This document shows, piece by piece, positions 10,937 to 20,203 of a DNA stretch of 64,000 bases; positions within the stretch are counted from its first letter, which is position 1; every line of letters starts with the position of its first letter. This DNA comes from Pontibacter kalidii (GTDB taxonomy: Bacteria > Bacteroidota > Bacteroidia > Cytophagales > Hymenobacteraceae): contig NZ_CP111079.1 in NCBI RefSeq assembly GCF_026278245.1, positions 4,708,501-4,772,500 of the forward strand, written 5' to 3'. Both the position numbers and the translations under genes were made by a program. Below the pieces are notes generated by a model. It saw only the letters and a list, made by a program, of their open reading frames with translations. It did no database searches and was not told where the DNA came from.

Positions 10937-11116
10937 ATGGCTAAAGTAACGATCACTCAAGTTAAGAGCATTATCGACCGACCAAAGACTCAAAAGCTGA
11001 CTATCAAAGCGCTGGGTCTTGGCAAGATAAGCAAATCAGTGTCTGTTGAGTATACTCCACAGATTGCTGGTATGGTAAAGAAAGTCCACAATTTGGTAGA
11101 AGTAAAAGAACAATAA
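10937..11116 (+). CDS. rpmD: 50S ribosomal protein L30
   Basis: A small 59-aa gene between rpsE and rplO. The ATG at 10937 opens MAKVTITQVKSIIDRP and the frame closes with the TAA at 11114-11116. The LKALGLGK-type motif of L30 is seen as IKALGLGKISKSV. Position and length both fit L30. Confidence 0.95.
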   Translation: MAKVTITQVKSIIDRPKTQKLTIKALGLGKISKSVSVEYTPQIAGMVKKVHNLVEVKEQ

Positions 11117-11118
11117 TC

Positions 11119-11565
11119 ATGTACTTACATTCTTTAAAACCTGCAGAAGGTTCTGTTAAAACCAGAAAGAGAATTGGTAGAGGTGCTGGTTCAGGTAGAG
11201 GTGGAACTTCTACACGTGGACACAAAGGTGCTAAGTCCCGCTCTGGTTACTCACAGAAGGCTGGCTTTGAAGGTGGCCAGATGCCACTTCAGAGACGTGT
11301 GCCTAAGTTCGGCTTTAAAAACATCAACCGCGTTGAGTATAAAGCCATAAACTTAGATGTTATTCAGGCTCTTGCTGAGTCAACAAATGAGACTGTGATG
11401 AACTTTGATTTCTTCAAAGCACATGGTCTTGTTCAGAAGAAGGACAAGGTTAAGGTATTGGGCAGAGGAGAGATTAGCAAAGCCATTGAGATACATGCTC
11501 ATGCTTTCTCCGGAACTGCTGCATCATCAATAGAAAAAGCAGGCGGTAAAACAGTTGCTCTTTAA
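11119..11565 (+). CDS. rplO: 50S ribosomal protein L15
   Basis: This 148-aa protein has the Gly/Arg-rich N-terminal extension (RIGRGAGSGRGGTSTRGHKG) that threads into 23S rRNA, followed by FEGGQMPLQRRVPKFGF. It is 2 bp after rpmD and 12 bp before secY. Confidence 0.98.
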   Translation: MYLHSLKPAEGSVKTRKRIGRGAGSGRGGTSTRGHKGAKSRSGYSQKAGFEGGQMPLQRRVPKFGFKNINRVEYKAINLDVIQALAESTNETVMNFDFFKAHGLVQKKDKVKVLGRGEISKAIEIHAHAFSGTAASSIEKAGGKTVAL

Positions 11566-11570
11566 TCAGT

Positions 11571-11576
11571 AGGAGG
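11571..11576 (+). promoter_or_regulatory. Shine-Dalgarno-like AGGAGG abutting the secY start
   Basis: AGGAGG ends one base before the secY ATG at 11578. This spacing is too short for standard initiation. It may act by another route, or the functional start may lie further inside the gene. Confidence 0.45.
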
Positions 11577-11577
11577 T

Positions 11578-12894
11578 ATGAAGAAGTTTATAACAACGTT
11601 AAAGAACATTTTTGCTATAGAGGATTTAAGGGTGAGAATCCTTAATACCCTTTTCTTTATAGCTATTTTCAGACTTGGTTCTTTTGTTGTTTTACCCGGC
11701 GTTGATCCTGGTCAACTACAAGCTAACACCTCCGGAATTTTCGGGTTGTTAGATACCTTTTTAGGTGGAGCATTTAGCAATGCCTCCATCTTTGCATTGG
11801 GTATCATGCCGTATATTTCAGCTTCTATCGTACTGCAACTGCTTACCATAGCTGTTCCTTATTTCCAAAAAATGCAGAAAGAGGGTGAATCTGGAAGAAA
11901 GAAAATCAACCAGATCACTCGCGTTCTGACAATTGTTATTACACTTGCCCAGGCCGTTGGCTTCGTGGCTACTATCAATGCCGAAGCGATTGTGATCAAC
12001 CAGACTTTGTTCACAATTACGTCCATGATCGTGCTCACCTCCGGAACTGTGTTCTGTATGTGGCTGGGAGAGAAAATTACTGATAAAGGTATAGGGAATG
12101 GTATTTCGATGCTGATCATGATCGGTATTATCAGCCGCTTTCCCGGAGCTATACTTTTCGAGGCAACCTCGAAGCAACTGGATGGCGCACTGCTCTTCAT
12201 CTTTGAGTTAGTAGTTCTGTTCTTGGTTGTAATGTCAGTAGTGATGTTAACACAGGCAGTAAGAAGAATACCAGTACAGTATGCCAAGCAGGTTGGCGCA
12301 AGCTCGCTTTATAGCGGTCAGCGCCAGTTTATACCGCTAAAGGTAAACGCAGCCGGTGTAATGCCCATTATCTTTGCACAGTCCCTGATGTTCCTGCCTT
12401 CCATGATAGCTTCTATCTGGGCAGAGTCAAATGAGACTGCCAATTACATCGGTGCTACCTTCTCTGATTTTACATCCTGGCAGTACAATGTGGTTTTTGG
12501 TCTGCTTATTCTCGTGTTTACTTATTTCTACACGGCTATTAGTGTTAACCCGAATCAGATAGCGGATGACTTGAAGCGTAGCGGCGGTTTTATACCTGGT
12601 GTTAAACCTGGTCGCTCTACCTCTGAGTATATTGATGCTATCTTAACCAAGATAACTTTACCTGGTGCTATTTATCTTGCACTCGTAGCGATATTCCCGG
12701 CTATTGCCATGTTGTTTGGCGTCACCAGAGAGTTCTCTCAGTTTTTCGGAGGTACCTCTTTGCTAATCATGGTTGGCGTTGTGCTTGATACCCTGAAGCA
12801 AGTAGAAAGCTACCTGCTGATGCGCCACTACGATGGCATGATGAAATCAGGAAAGCTGCGCGGCAGGACTGAGAATATTGCCATGGTATCCTAA
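11578..12894 (+). CDS. secY: Protein translocase subunit SecY
   Basis: This is the channel subunit of the inner-membrane Sec translocon, driven by SecA (encoded at 32417). The 438-aa protein has ten expected hydrophobic helices; the N-terminus reads RVRILNTLFFIAIFRLGSF and the plug/TM2 region LGIMPYISASIVLQLL. The conserved cytoplasmic loop MQKEGESGRKKINQ and the loop PNQIADDLKRSGGFIPGVKPG, which contacts SecA and the ribosome, are both present. It lies within the ribosomal block as in most bacteria. Confidence 0.98.
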   Translation: MKKFITTLKNIFAIEDLRVRILNTLFFIAIFRLGSFVVLPGVDPGQLQANTSGIFGLLDTFLGGAFSNASIFALGIMPYISASIVLQLLTIAVPYFQKMQKEGESGRKKINQITRVLTIVITLAQAVGFVATINAEAIVINQTLFTITSMIVLTSGTVFCMWLGEKITDKGIGNGISMLIMIGIISRFPGAILFEATSKQLDGALLFIFELVVLFLVVMSVVMLTQAVRRIPVQYAKQVGASSLYSGQRQFIPLKVNAAGVMPIIFAQSLMFLPSMIASIWAESNETANYIGATFSDFTSWQYNVVFGLLILVFTYFYTAISVNPNQIADDLKRSGGFIPGVKPGRSTSEYIDAILTKITLPGAIYLALVAIFPAIAMLFGVTREFSQFFGGTSLLIMVGVVLDTLKQVESYLLMRHYDGMMKSGKLRGRTENIAMVS

Positions 12895-12897
12895 TCC

Positions 12898-13671
12898 ATG
12901 ATTGTATATAAAACTGAAGAAGATATTGAGCTGATTCGCCAAAGTGCTTTGATCTTAAGCAAAGCACATGGCGAAATTGCTCGTGTAATAAAACCGGGTA
13001 TCAGCACTCTTCAACTGGATAAACTAGCTGAAGAGTTTATACTTGATAACGGCGGCAAGCCCTCCTTCAAGAACTATAATGGCTTTCCTTATAGTTTGTG
13101 TATCTCTGTTAACTCCGTAGTTGTGCATGGATTTCCGGGCAACTATGTTTTGAACGATGGGGATATAATTTCTGTTGATGGAGGTGTTTATAAAAATGGT
13201 TTCCATAGCGACTGTGCCTACACCCATGCGGTTGGAGAGGTTTCTCCTGAAGTGCAAAAGTTGCTTGAGGTTACTAAACAATCACTGTATTTGGGCTTGG
13301 AGAAGGCTATAGCTGGAAACAGGTTAGGAGACGTGAGTTACACGATACAGGAGTATGTGGAAGCTAACGGCTTCACGGTGGTTCGCGAATTAGTGGGCCA
13401 CGGGATAGGCAGGAACCTGCATGAGTCCCCGGAGGTCCCTAACTATGGAAAGCGAGGTCAGGGAGTTAAGTTACAGAACGGCCTTGTTATTGCTGTTGAG
13501 CCGATGGTCAATTTAGGGGGGAGGCACATTGTGCAGGAAGAGGATGGATGGACGATCCGCACCAAGGACAATAAACCCTCCGCGCATTTTGAGCATACAA
13601 TTGTGATCCGTAAGGATAAACCGGAGATATTAACAACTTTCGATTATATAGAACAAGCTAAAAAATCATAA
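12898..13671 (+). CDS. map: Methionine aminopeptidase, type I
   Basis: This enzyme removes the N-terminal Met from nascent proteins. The 257-aa protein has the pita-bread fold motifs and the metal ligands expected for the family: D in ISVDGG, D in FHSDCAYTH, H in GHGIGRNLHE, E in AVEPMV, and the C-terminal FEHTIVI glutamate. No N-terminal zinc-finger extension is present. It is 3 bp after secY and its stop abuts infA. Confidence 0.97.
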   Translation: MIVYKTEEDIELIRQSALILSKAHGEIARVIKPGISTLQLDKLAEEFILDNGGKPSFKNYNGFPYSLCISVNSVVVHGFPGNYVLNDGDIISVDGGVYKNGFHSDCAYTHAVGEVSPEVQKLLEVTKQSLYLGLEKAIAGNRLGDVSYTIQEYVEANGFTVVRELVGHGIGRNLHESPEVPNYGKRGQGVKLQNGLVIAVEPMVNLGGRHIVQEEDGWTIRTKDNKPSAHFEHTIVIRKDKPEILTTFDYIEQAKKS

Positions 13672-13890
13672 ATGGCAAAACAGTCGTCCATAGAGCAAGA
13701 CGGAACTATTGTAGAAGCTTTGTCTAATGCCATGTTTCGGGTGGAGCTTGAAAATGGTCATCAGGTAGTAGCTCATATTTCTGGTAAGATGCGCATGAAT
13801 TACATCAAGATACTTCCAGGTGACAGGGTTAAGTTGGAGATGTCTCCTTATGATCTAACTAAAGGCAGAATTGTTTACCGATATAAATAA
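13672..13890 (+). CDS. infA: Translation initiation factor IF-1
   Basis: This 72-aa OB-fold (S1-like) protein has [28 protein letters not shown] and ends VYRYK. IF-1 occupies the A site during initiation. It sits directly after map and 5 bp before rpmJ. Confidence 0.98.
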   Translation: MAKQSSIEQDGTIVEALSNAMFRVELENGHQVVAHISGKMRMNYIKILPGDRVKLEMSPYDLTKGRIVYRYK

Positions 13891-13895
13891 ATCCA

Positions 13896-14012
13896 ATGAA
13901 AGTTAAAGCATCAGTTAAAAAGAGAAGTGTTGACTGTAAGATTATCCGCCGCAAGGGGAAGCTTTACGTCATCAACAAGAAGAATCCAAGATATAAACAA
14001 AGACAAGGTTAA
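13896..14012 (+). CDS. rpmJ: 50S ribosomal protein L36, zinc-ligand-poor form
   Basis: A 38-aa gene starting at ATG 13896, with stop 14010-14012. It begins [11 protein letters not shown] and ends RYKQRQG, clearly L36. Of the usual C-C-C-H zinc ligands only one Cys remains (VDCKII): the first is Ser, the third is in NKKN, and the His position is Tyr. The protein probably does not bind zinc. It lies between infA and rpsM, as expected. Confidence 0.95.
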   Translation: MKVKASVKKRSVDCKIIRRKGKLYVINKKNPRYKQRQG

Positions 14013-14022
14013 TTAATTATTT

Positions 14023-14400
14023 ATGGCTAGAATAGCAGGAGTAGATATTCCGGATAATAAGAGAGGAGAGATTGCGCTGACCTATATTTTTGGTATCGGA
14101 CGCAGCCTTTCAAAGCAGATCTTGAGCAAAGCCGGGGTGGATCTTGACAAAAAGGTAAAAGACTGGACTGAGGACGAAGCCGGTGAGATTAGAAATGTAA
14201 TTGCTGCTGACATTAAAACGGAGGGTGTATTAAGATCCGAAGTACAGCTGCACATTAAGCGTCTTCTTGACATTGGTTGCTACCGTGGGTTAAGACACCG
14301 TAAAGGTTTGCCAGTTCGTGGTCAGAGAACTAAGAACAACTCTCGCACGAGAAAAGGTAAGCGTAAGACAGTAGCTAACAAGAAGAAAGCATCTAAATAA
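14023..14400 (+). CDS. rpsM: 30S ribosomal protein S13
   Basis: This 125-aa protein begins [25 protein letters not shown] and ends in a basic tail following [19 protein letters not shown]13 contacts the P-site tRNA and L5 across the subunit bridge. It starts the rpsM-rpsK-rpsD-rpoA-rplQ part of the cluster. Confidence 0.98.
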   Translation: MARIAGVDIPDNKRGEIALTYIFGIGRSLSKQILSKAGVDLDKKVKDWTEDEAGEIRNVIAADIKTEGVLRSEVQLHIKRLLDIGCYRGLRHRKGLPVRGQRTKNNSRTRKGKRKTVANKKKASK

Positions 14401-14410
14401 TCTCTAGATC

Positions 14411-14803
14411 ATGGCTCAGAAAAGAAAAGATAAAGCTAAAAAGCGTGTTGTAGTTGTTGAACCTACTGGCCAAGTACACATCAAAGCTTCTTTCAACAAC
14501 ATTATTATATCAGTAACCAATAACGCAGGACAAGTTATTTCTTGGGCTTCTGCTGGTAAGATGGGCTTTAAGGGTTCTAAAAAGAACACTCCTTATGCTG
14601 CACAAATGGCCGCTGCTGACTGCGCAAAGGTTGCTTATGACCTTGGTATGCGTAAAGCAGAAGTTTTTGTTAAAGGTCCAGGTGCAGGTAGAGAGTCTGC
14701 TATCCGTACTGTGCAAAACACAGGTATCGAAGTAACGATCATCAAAGACGTTACACCACTGCCGCACAACGGTTGCCGTCCTCCAAAACGCAGAAGAGTT
14801 TAA
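14411..14803 (+). CDS. rpsK: 30S ribosomal protein S11
   Basis: This 130-aa protein has [15 protein letters not shown], the [17 protein letters not shown] block and the C-terminus [15 protein letters not shown], all diagnostic of S11. It forms the platform of the 30S subunit near the E site. Confidence 0.98.
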   Translation: MAQKRKDKAKKRVVVVEPTGQVHIKASFNNIIISVTNNAGQVISWASAGKMGFKGSKKNTPYAAQMAAADCAKVAYDLGMRKAEVFVKGPGAGRESAIRTVQNTGIEVTIIKDVTPLPHNGCRPPKRRRV

Positions 14804-14824
14804 TTCCAAAATAGAGAACAAGAA

Positions 14825-15430
14825 ATGGCAAGATATACAGGTCCTAAGAGTAAAATCTCTAGACGTTTCAACGAGGAAATATTTGGCCCAAGTAAGGCGC
14901 TGAAGAAGAAAAGCTATCCTCCAGGGCAGCACGGACGTGGCCGCCGCAAGAAGCAGTCGGAGTATGCGATTCAGCTTGCTGAAAAGCAAAAAGCAAAATA
15001 TATATATGGTGTTCTAGAGAAGCAGTTTGCTAACCTGTTCGAGAAGGCACAAAGAAAAGGCGGCATTGCAGGTGAGAACCTTCTTGCCCTGCTGGAGGCT
15101 AGACTGGATAACACTGTTTACCGTTTAGGTATCGCCCCAACCAGAAGAGCTGCACGCCAGCTTGTGCTACATAAGCACGTTTTAGTTAACGGTGAAATTG
15201 TGAACATCCCTTCTTATTCTCTTAAGGTAGGTGATGTTGTGGCTGTACGTGAGAAGTCGAAATCTCTTGAGGCTATCACTACCAGTTTGACTGTGCGTAA
15301 TGCGCGTCAGTTTAACTGGTTAGAGTGGGATGCTAGCGAGATGGCTGGTAAGTTTGTGTCTACTCCGGAGAGAGACCAAATTCCTGAGAAAATTCAGGAG
15401 CAGCTGATCGTTGAGCTTTACTCTAAGTAA
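14825..15430 (+). CDS. rpsD: 30S ribosomal protein S4
   Basis: This 201-aa protein starts [17 protein letters not shown], followed by the [16 protein letters not shown] block. The S4 RNA-binding domain follows ([30 protein letters not shown]). The N-terminal zinc-binding cysteines are absent (zinc-free type). S4 is a primary 16S binder and an autogenous repressor in other bacteria. Confidence 0.97.
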   Translation: MARYTGPKSKISRRFNEEIFGPSKALKKKSYPPGQHGRGRRKKQSEYAIQLAEKQKAKYIYGVLEKQFANLFEKAQRKGGIAGENLLALLEARLDNTVYRLGIAPTRRAARQLVLHKHVLVNGEIVNIPSYSLKVGDVVAVREKSKSLEAITTSLTVRNARQFNWLEWDASEMAGKFVSTPERDQIPEKIQEQLIVELYSK

Positions 15431-15467
15431 GCCGCATAATCAATTTATAACCTTTAACACTGCAAGT

Positions 15468-16457
15468 ATGTCAATATTAGCATTTCAAATGCCAGAGAAA
15501 GTTGTAATGGAAAAAGCCGACGACTTTCATGGTTTATTTGAATTCAAGCCGCTTGAAAAAGGTTACGGGGTAACCATCGGTAATGCGCTGCGAAGAATCC
15601 TTCTTTCTTCTTTGGAAGGATATGCCATTACCAGCATTCGCTTAGGTGGTGTACTGCATGAGTTCTCGTCTGTTGAAGGGGTGGTTGAGGATGTATCGGA
15701 TATTATTCTGAACCTGAAGATGGTTCGCTTTAAGAAGATAAGCGAAGTGGTGGACGAAAGGATCACTGTCTCTTTCAGTGGCCAGGATACGTTCAGAGCT
15801 GGTGATATCAATAAGTTCACTTCAAGCTTCGAGGTGCTGAACCCAGAGTTGGTGATCTGCCACCTGGACTCCAGCGTGAACTTCGAGTTGGAGATGACAA
15901 TTCAGAAAGGCCGTGGATACGTGCCTGCTGAAGAGAATAAGCCAGTTGAGCAGGTGTTTGGTCAGATTTCTATCGACGCCATCTACACTCCGATCAAGAA
16001 CGTGAAGTTTAGTGTAGAGAATACTCGAGTGGAGCAGAAGACTGACTACGAGAAACTTGTTCTTGATATACAGACAGACGGCTCTATTCATCCGGAAGAT
16101 GCCTTGAAGGGTGCAGCTAACATCCTGATCCAGCACTTCATGTTGTTCTCTGACAACACCATGACGTTTGAGACAGCCAAGCCTGAAGAAGAGGAGGCTG
16201 TAGACGAGGAATTACTGCATATGCGCAAGGTTCTGAAGACACCACTGCAGGACATGGACCTTTCTGTTCGTGCTTACAACTGCCTGAAGGCCGCCGATAT
16301 CAAAACACTTGGCGACCTGGTGCAGTTGGACATCGCGGACATGATGAAGTTCAGAAACTTCGGTAAAAAGTCTTTGACAGAACTAGAGAATCTGGTTCAG
16401 GAGAAAGGTCTGACTTTCGGTATGGATCTTTCTAAGTATAAATTAGAGGAAGAATAA
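15468..16457 (+). CDS. rpoA: DNA-directed RNA polymerase alpha subunit
   Basis: The start at ATG 15468 ([12 protein letters not shown]) is chosen because the longer frame from 15411 overlaps rpsD and has no homologous sequence. This gives 329 aa. The N-terminal dimerisation domain has [25 protein letters not shown]; the C-terminal domain has [20 protein letters not shown] and [12 protein letters not shown] 37-bp leader separates it from rpsD. Confidence 0.98.
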   Translation: MSILAFQMPEKVVMEKADDFHGLFEFKPLEKGYGVTIGNALRRILLSSLEGYAITSIRLGGVLHEFSSVEGVVEDVSDIILNLKMVRFKKISEVVDERITVSFSGQDTFRAGDINKFTSSFEVLNPELVICHLDSSVNFELEMTIQKGRGYVPAEENKPVEQVFGQISIDAIYTPIKNVKFSVENTRVEQKTDYEKLVLDIQTDGSIHPEDALKGAANILIQHFMLFSDNTMTFETAKPEEEEAVDEELLHMRKVLKTPLQDMDLSVRAYNCLKAADIKTLGDLVQLDIADMMKFRNFGKKSLTELENLVQEKGLTFGMDLSKYKLEEE

Positions 16458-16530
16458 AATTTAATCCTACGGCATAATTCCCGATCCCGCTTAGGTTGAT
16501 CGACGGTATGCACGTGCACAATTCAAAATA

Positions 16531-17064
16531 ATGAGACACGGTAAAAAAATTAATCACTTAGGAAGAACTGCTTCACACCGTAAGGCAATGTTGTCAAACC
16601 TGGCATCATCCCTTATCCTGCACAAGCGCGTTTCTACTACAGTAGCAAAAGCTAAAGCGCTTCGTAAATACGTGGAGCCGCTGCTTACTAAATCTAAAAG
16701 CGACACAACGCACTCCAGAAGAACAGTATTTGCTTATCTTCAGAACAAAGAGTCTGTTAAGGAGCTTTTTGATGATGTATCGGTGAAGATCGCAAACAGA
16801 CCAGGTGGTTATACACGTATCCTGAAAACTGGCTACAGACTTGGTGACAACGCAGAAATGTGTGTGATCGAGCTGGTAGACTACAACGAGGATATGCTGG
16901 CAACAACTGGTACTGCTGCTGCCGGTGCCAAGAAAACGCGTCGTCGTGGCGGTAAGAAGAAGGCTGAGGACACTGCTGCTGCTGAGGCTAAGGCCCCAGA
17001 GGCCACTGATGCTCCTGCTGCTGAGTCTAACGAAGCTAACGAAGAGACAAAAGATGCTAAATAA
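16531..17064 (+). CDS. rplQ: 50S ribosomal protein L17 with acidic C-terminal tail
   Basis: The first 120 residues are standard L17 ([21 protein letters not shown], then [22 protein letters not shown]). The protein is 177 aa because of a roughly 45-residue tail rich in Ala, Glu and Lys, with a [12 protein letters not shown] patch. Such tails are common in this phylum. It is the last gene of the ribosomal cluster, followed by a terminator. Confidence 0.97.
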   Translation: MRHGKKINHLGRTASHRKAMLSNLASSLILHKRVSTTVAKAKALRKYVEPLLTKSKSDTTHSRRTVFAYLQNKESVKELFDDVSVKIANRPGGYTRILKTGYRLGDNAEMCVIELVDYNEDMLATTGTAAAGAKKTRRRGGKKKAEDTAAAEAKAPEATDAPAAESNEANEETKDAK

Positions 17065-17084
17065 GCTCTGTTTGTAAATATCTT

Positions 17085-17117
17085 AAAGGGACATGGCGTA
17101 AGTCGTGTCCCTTTTTT
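17085..17117 (+). terminator. Rho-independent terminator after rplQ
   Basis: A 9-bp stem (AAAGGGACA at 17085-17093 with its complement TGTCCCTTT at 17105-17113) is followed by a T-run to 17117. It ends the ribosomal transcript. Its last T is also the first base of a possible carA -7 box. Confidence 0.85.
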
Positions 17118-17124
17118 ATGTTTG
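17117..17124 (+). promoter_or_regulatory. Possible carA -7 box fused to the rplQ terminator
   Basis: TATGTTTG matches TAnnTTTG, 15 bp before the carA ATG. No TTG is seen at the -33 position, so the promoter call is tentative. Confidence 0.4.
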
Positions 17125-17139
17125 TAATAATCCTTTAAC

Positions 17140-18255
17140 ATGAAAAAACATACTTCCTCAGAGGCAATTCTTTTATTAGAAGATGGTACGATGTACAAGG
17201 GCAAGAGCTTAGGACGGATAGGCACGTCTGGCGGAGAGCTTTGCTTCAATACAGGTATGACCGGCTACCAAGAAATATTTACGGACCCATCCTATTACGG
17301 ACAGATTGTGGTAAACACGGTATCACACGTAGGTAACTATGGCGTGCAGCACCAGGAGGTGGAGTCTGACAAGATACAAATCAATGGATTGGTTTGTAAA
17401 GACTTTTCACATCACTTCTCCAGAAAGACAGCTGAAGGGTCCTTGCAGGATTATTTTGAAAAGGCAGGCGTGGTAGGTATCTGCGAGATCGACACCCGTT
17501 CGCTGGTGCGCCACATCCGGGACAAAGGAGCGATGAATGCGATCGTGTCTTCGGAGATAACGGATGTGGAGGAACTGCGTAAGAGGCTGGCAGAGGTGCC
17601 GTCTATGGCAGGCCTGGAGCTGTCCTCGCATGTAAGTACACCGGAGATCTATCATATGGTGCCGGAAGAAGTAAAATATAAAGTGGCTGTGCTCGACCTG
17701 GGAGTGAAGCGCAATAGCCTGAACAACTTTATGCAGCGCGGATGCGAGGTGAAGGTGTATCCGTTTAACACGCCATTTGAGGAAATGGAGAAGTGGAACC
17801 CGGATGGCTACTTTATATCGAATGGACCCGGCGATCCGGCTGCCACAAGAGACGCGGTGAACAGTGTAAAGCAGATCCTGGAGAAGGAGAAGCCTATGTT
17901 CGGTATTTGCATGGGGCACCAGGTGCTGGCGCAGGCAAACGGCATTGCCACTTACAAGATGCACAACGGCCACAGAGGCCTTAACCACCCGGTAAAGAAC
18001 CTACTGACCGGCAGAAGCGAGATAACCAGCCAGAATCACGGCTTTGTGGTGGACATGGAGCAACTCAAGAACCATCCGGAGGTGGAGATTACGCACATCA
18101 ACCTGAACGATAACACCGTGGAAGGGATGCGCATGAGAACCAAGCCGGCTTTCTCCGTGCAATACCACCCGGAATCATCGCCAGGACCACACGACTCTAC
18201 TTACTTGTTCGATGAGTTTGTGGCCCTGCTTGAGAAGAGTAAAAACAAAGTATAA
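17140..18255 (+). CDS. carA: Carbamoyl-phosphate synthase small subunit
   Basis: This glutaminase subunit delivers ammonia to CarB for carbamoyl phosphate, used for arginine and pyrimidines. The 371-aa protein has the CarA N-terminal domain (FNTGMTGYQEIFTDPSY) and a class I glutamine amidotransferase domain. The nucleophile is C257 in GICMGHQ; the catalytic His and Glu are H343 and E345 in YHPESSPGP. CarB is not in the window. Confidence 0.97.
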   Translation: MKKHTSSEAILLLEDGTMYKGKSLGRIGTSGGELCFNTGMTGYQEIFTDPSYYGQIVVNTVSHVGNYGVQHQEVESDKIQINGLVCKDFSHHFSRKTAEGSLQDYFEKAGVVGICEIDTRSLVRHIRDKGAMNAIVSSEITDVEELRKRLAEVPSMAGLELSSHVSTPEIYHMVPEEVKYKVAVLDLGVKRNSLNNFMQRGCEVKVYPFNTPFEEMEKWNPDGYFISNGPGDPAATRDAVNSVKQILEKEKPMFGICMGHQVLAQANGIATYKMHNGHRGLNHPVKNLLTGRSEITSQNHGFVVDMEQLKNHPEVEITHINLNDNTVEGMRMRTKPAFSVQYHPESSPGPHDSTYLFDEFVALLEKSKNKV

Positions 18256-18264
18256 CTATAGTAA

Positions 18265-19554
<1,290 letters not shown>

Positions 19555-19582
19555 AATACCATTTTTAGAAAATATATTTTGT

Positions 19583-19618
19583 AAGGCTGTGGGTTATAAG
19601 ACTCACAGCCTTATTTTT
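19583..19618 (+). terminator. Rho-independent terminator after eno
   Basis: A 9-bp perfect stem (AAGGCTGTG at 19583-19591 with CACAGCCTT at 19604-19612) is followed by A and five T. The sequence TATTTTTG at 19612-19619, which overlaps the T-tract, also fits the -7 box consensus and could serve the next gene. Confidence 0.85.
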
Positions 19619-19642
19619 GTATGCACACCTTAGCCCAATGTT

Positions 19643-19939
19643 ATGATACAGCGCATCCCCAAAATATTCAGGAACTTCTATCTCATTGTTTCCTTTCTGT
19701 TTGTCGTATGGATGCTGTTCTTCGACTCCAACGATTTTGTGACCCAGTACCAGATGCGCCGCCAACTGAGCGAACTGGAGCGTGACAAGGAGCATTACCT
19801 GGAGAAGATGGCGGAGGTGGAGAAAGACCGCAAAGAGTTGATGGGCAACCCGGCGTTGCTGGAGAAATTCGCCCGTGAAAAATACCTGATGAAGCGCCCC
19901 AACGAAGACGTGTTCATTATTGTGCCGAAGGCGGAGTAG
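19643..19939 (+). CDS. Septum formation initiator, FtsB/DivIC family
   Basis: A 98-aa bitopic membrane protein. A short basic N-terminus is followed by one membrane helix (about residues 12-28, NFYLIVSFLFVVWMLFF) and then a coiled coil rich in Glu, Arg and Lys (about 38-70). It ends with the REKYLMKRPNEDVFIIV motif typical of FtsB/DivIC. These proteins form the divisome FtsL-FtsB-FtsQ complex. Its position directly after eno is a widespread arrangement. Confidence 0.85.
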   Translation: MIQRIPKIFRNFYLIVSFLFVVWMLFFDSNDFVTQYQMRRQLSELERDKEHYLEKMAEVEKDRKELMGNPALLEKFAREKYLMKRPNEDVFIIVPKAE

Positions 19940-20066
19940 GAAGTATAGTTAAAAGCAGGCAGCGCTGCTCTAACGTACATCCAGCCCCTTTGTATGGCGC
20001 AGGCGACCGCCGGGCGCCTCAGCTTCCATAGCGGCTATGCTGAAGAGCATTGGTGCCGGAAGCGCT

Positions 20067-20085
20067 AAGTATAAATTTTATACTT
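20067..20085. repeat. 19-bp inverted repeat built from the AAGTATA motif
   Basis: AAGTATAAA and TTTATACTT flank a single central T. It lies 119 bp before the hscA-like start in a 264-bp spacer that otherwise holds only a GC-rich stretch and a -7-like box. It could be an operator, or simply a paired copy of the abundant AAGTATA oligomer. Confidence 0.5.
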
Positions 20086-20144
20086 CAGGTATAAACCGAA
20101 TTAACCTCCCCCTTCTCAAAACAAATCCCTCCCCAAATAATTTG

Positions 20145-20152
20145 TAACTTTG
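20145..20152 (+). promoter_or_regulatory. Probable -7 box of the Hsp70 gene
   Basis: TAACTTTG matches TAnnTTTG and sits 51 bp upstream of the ATG at 20204. A TTG at the -33 position is not evident. Confidence 0.5.
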
Positions 20153-20203
20153 TAGTATAGCGCTGCTGCCAAATGGCGGCGGGCTCACGTAAATATAGAT
20201 ACT

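Noticed and set aside
15411..15467. A 19-residue N-terminal extension of RpoA.
   Set aside because: It overlaps the end of rpsD, and the ATG at 15468 gives the standard Bacteroidetes RpoA N-terminus.
16458..16530. Possible hairpin or site TGCACGTGCA (about 16508-16519) between rpoA and rplQ.
   Set aside because: A 10-bp palindrome alone in a 73-bp leader is weak evidence; no known regulator fits.
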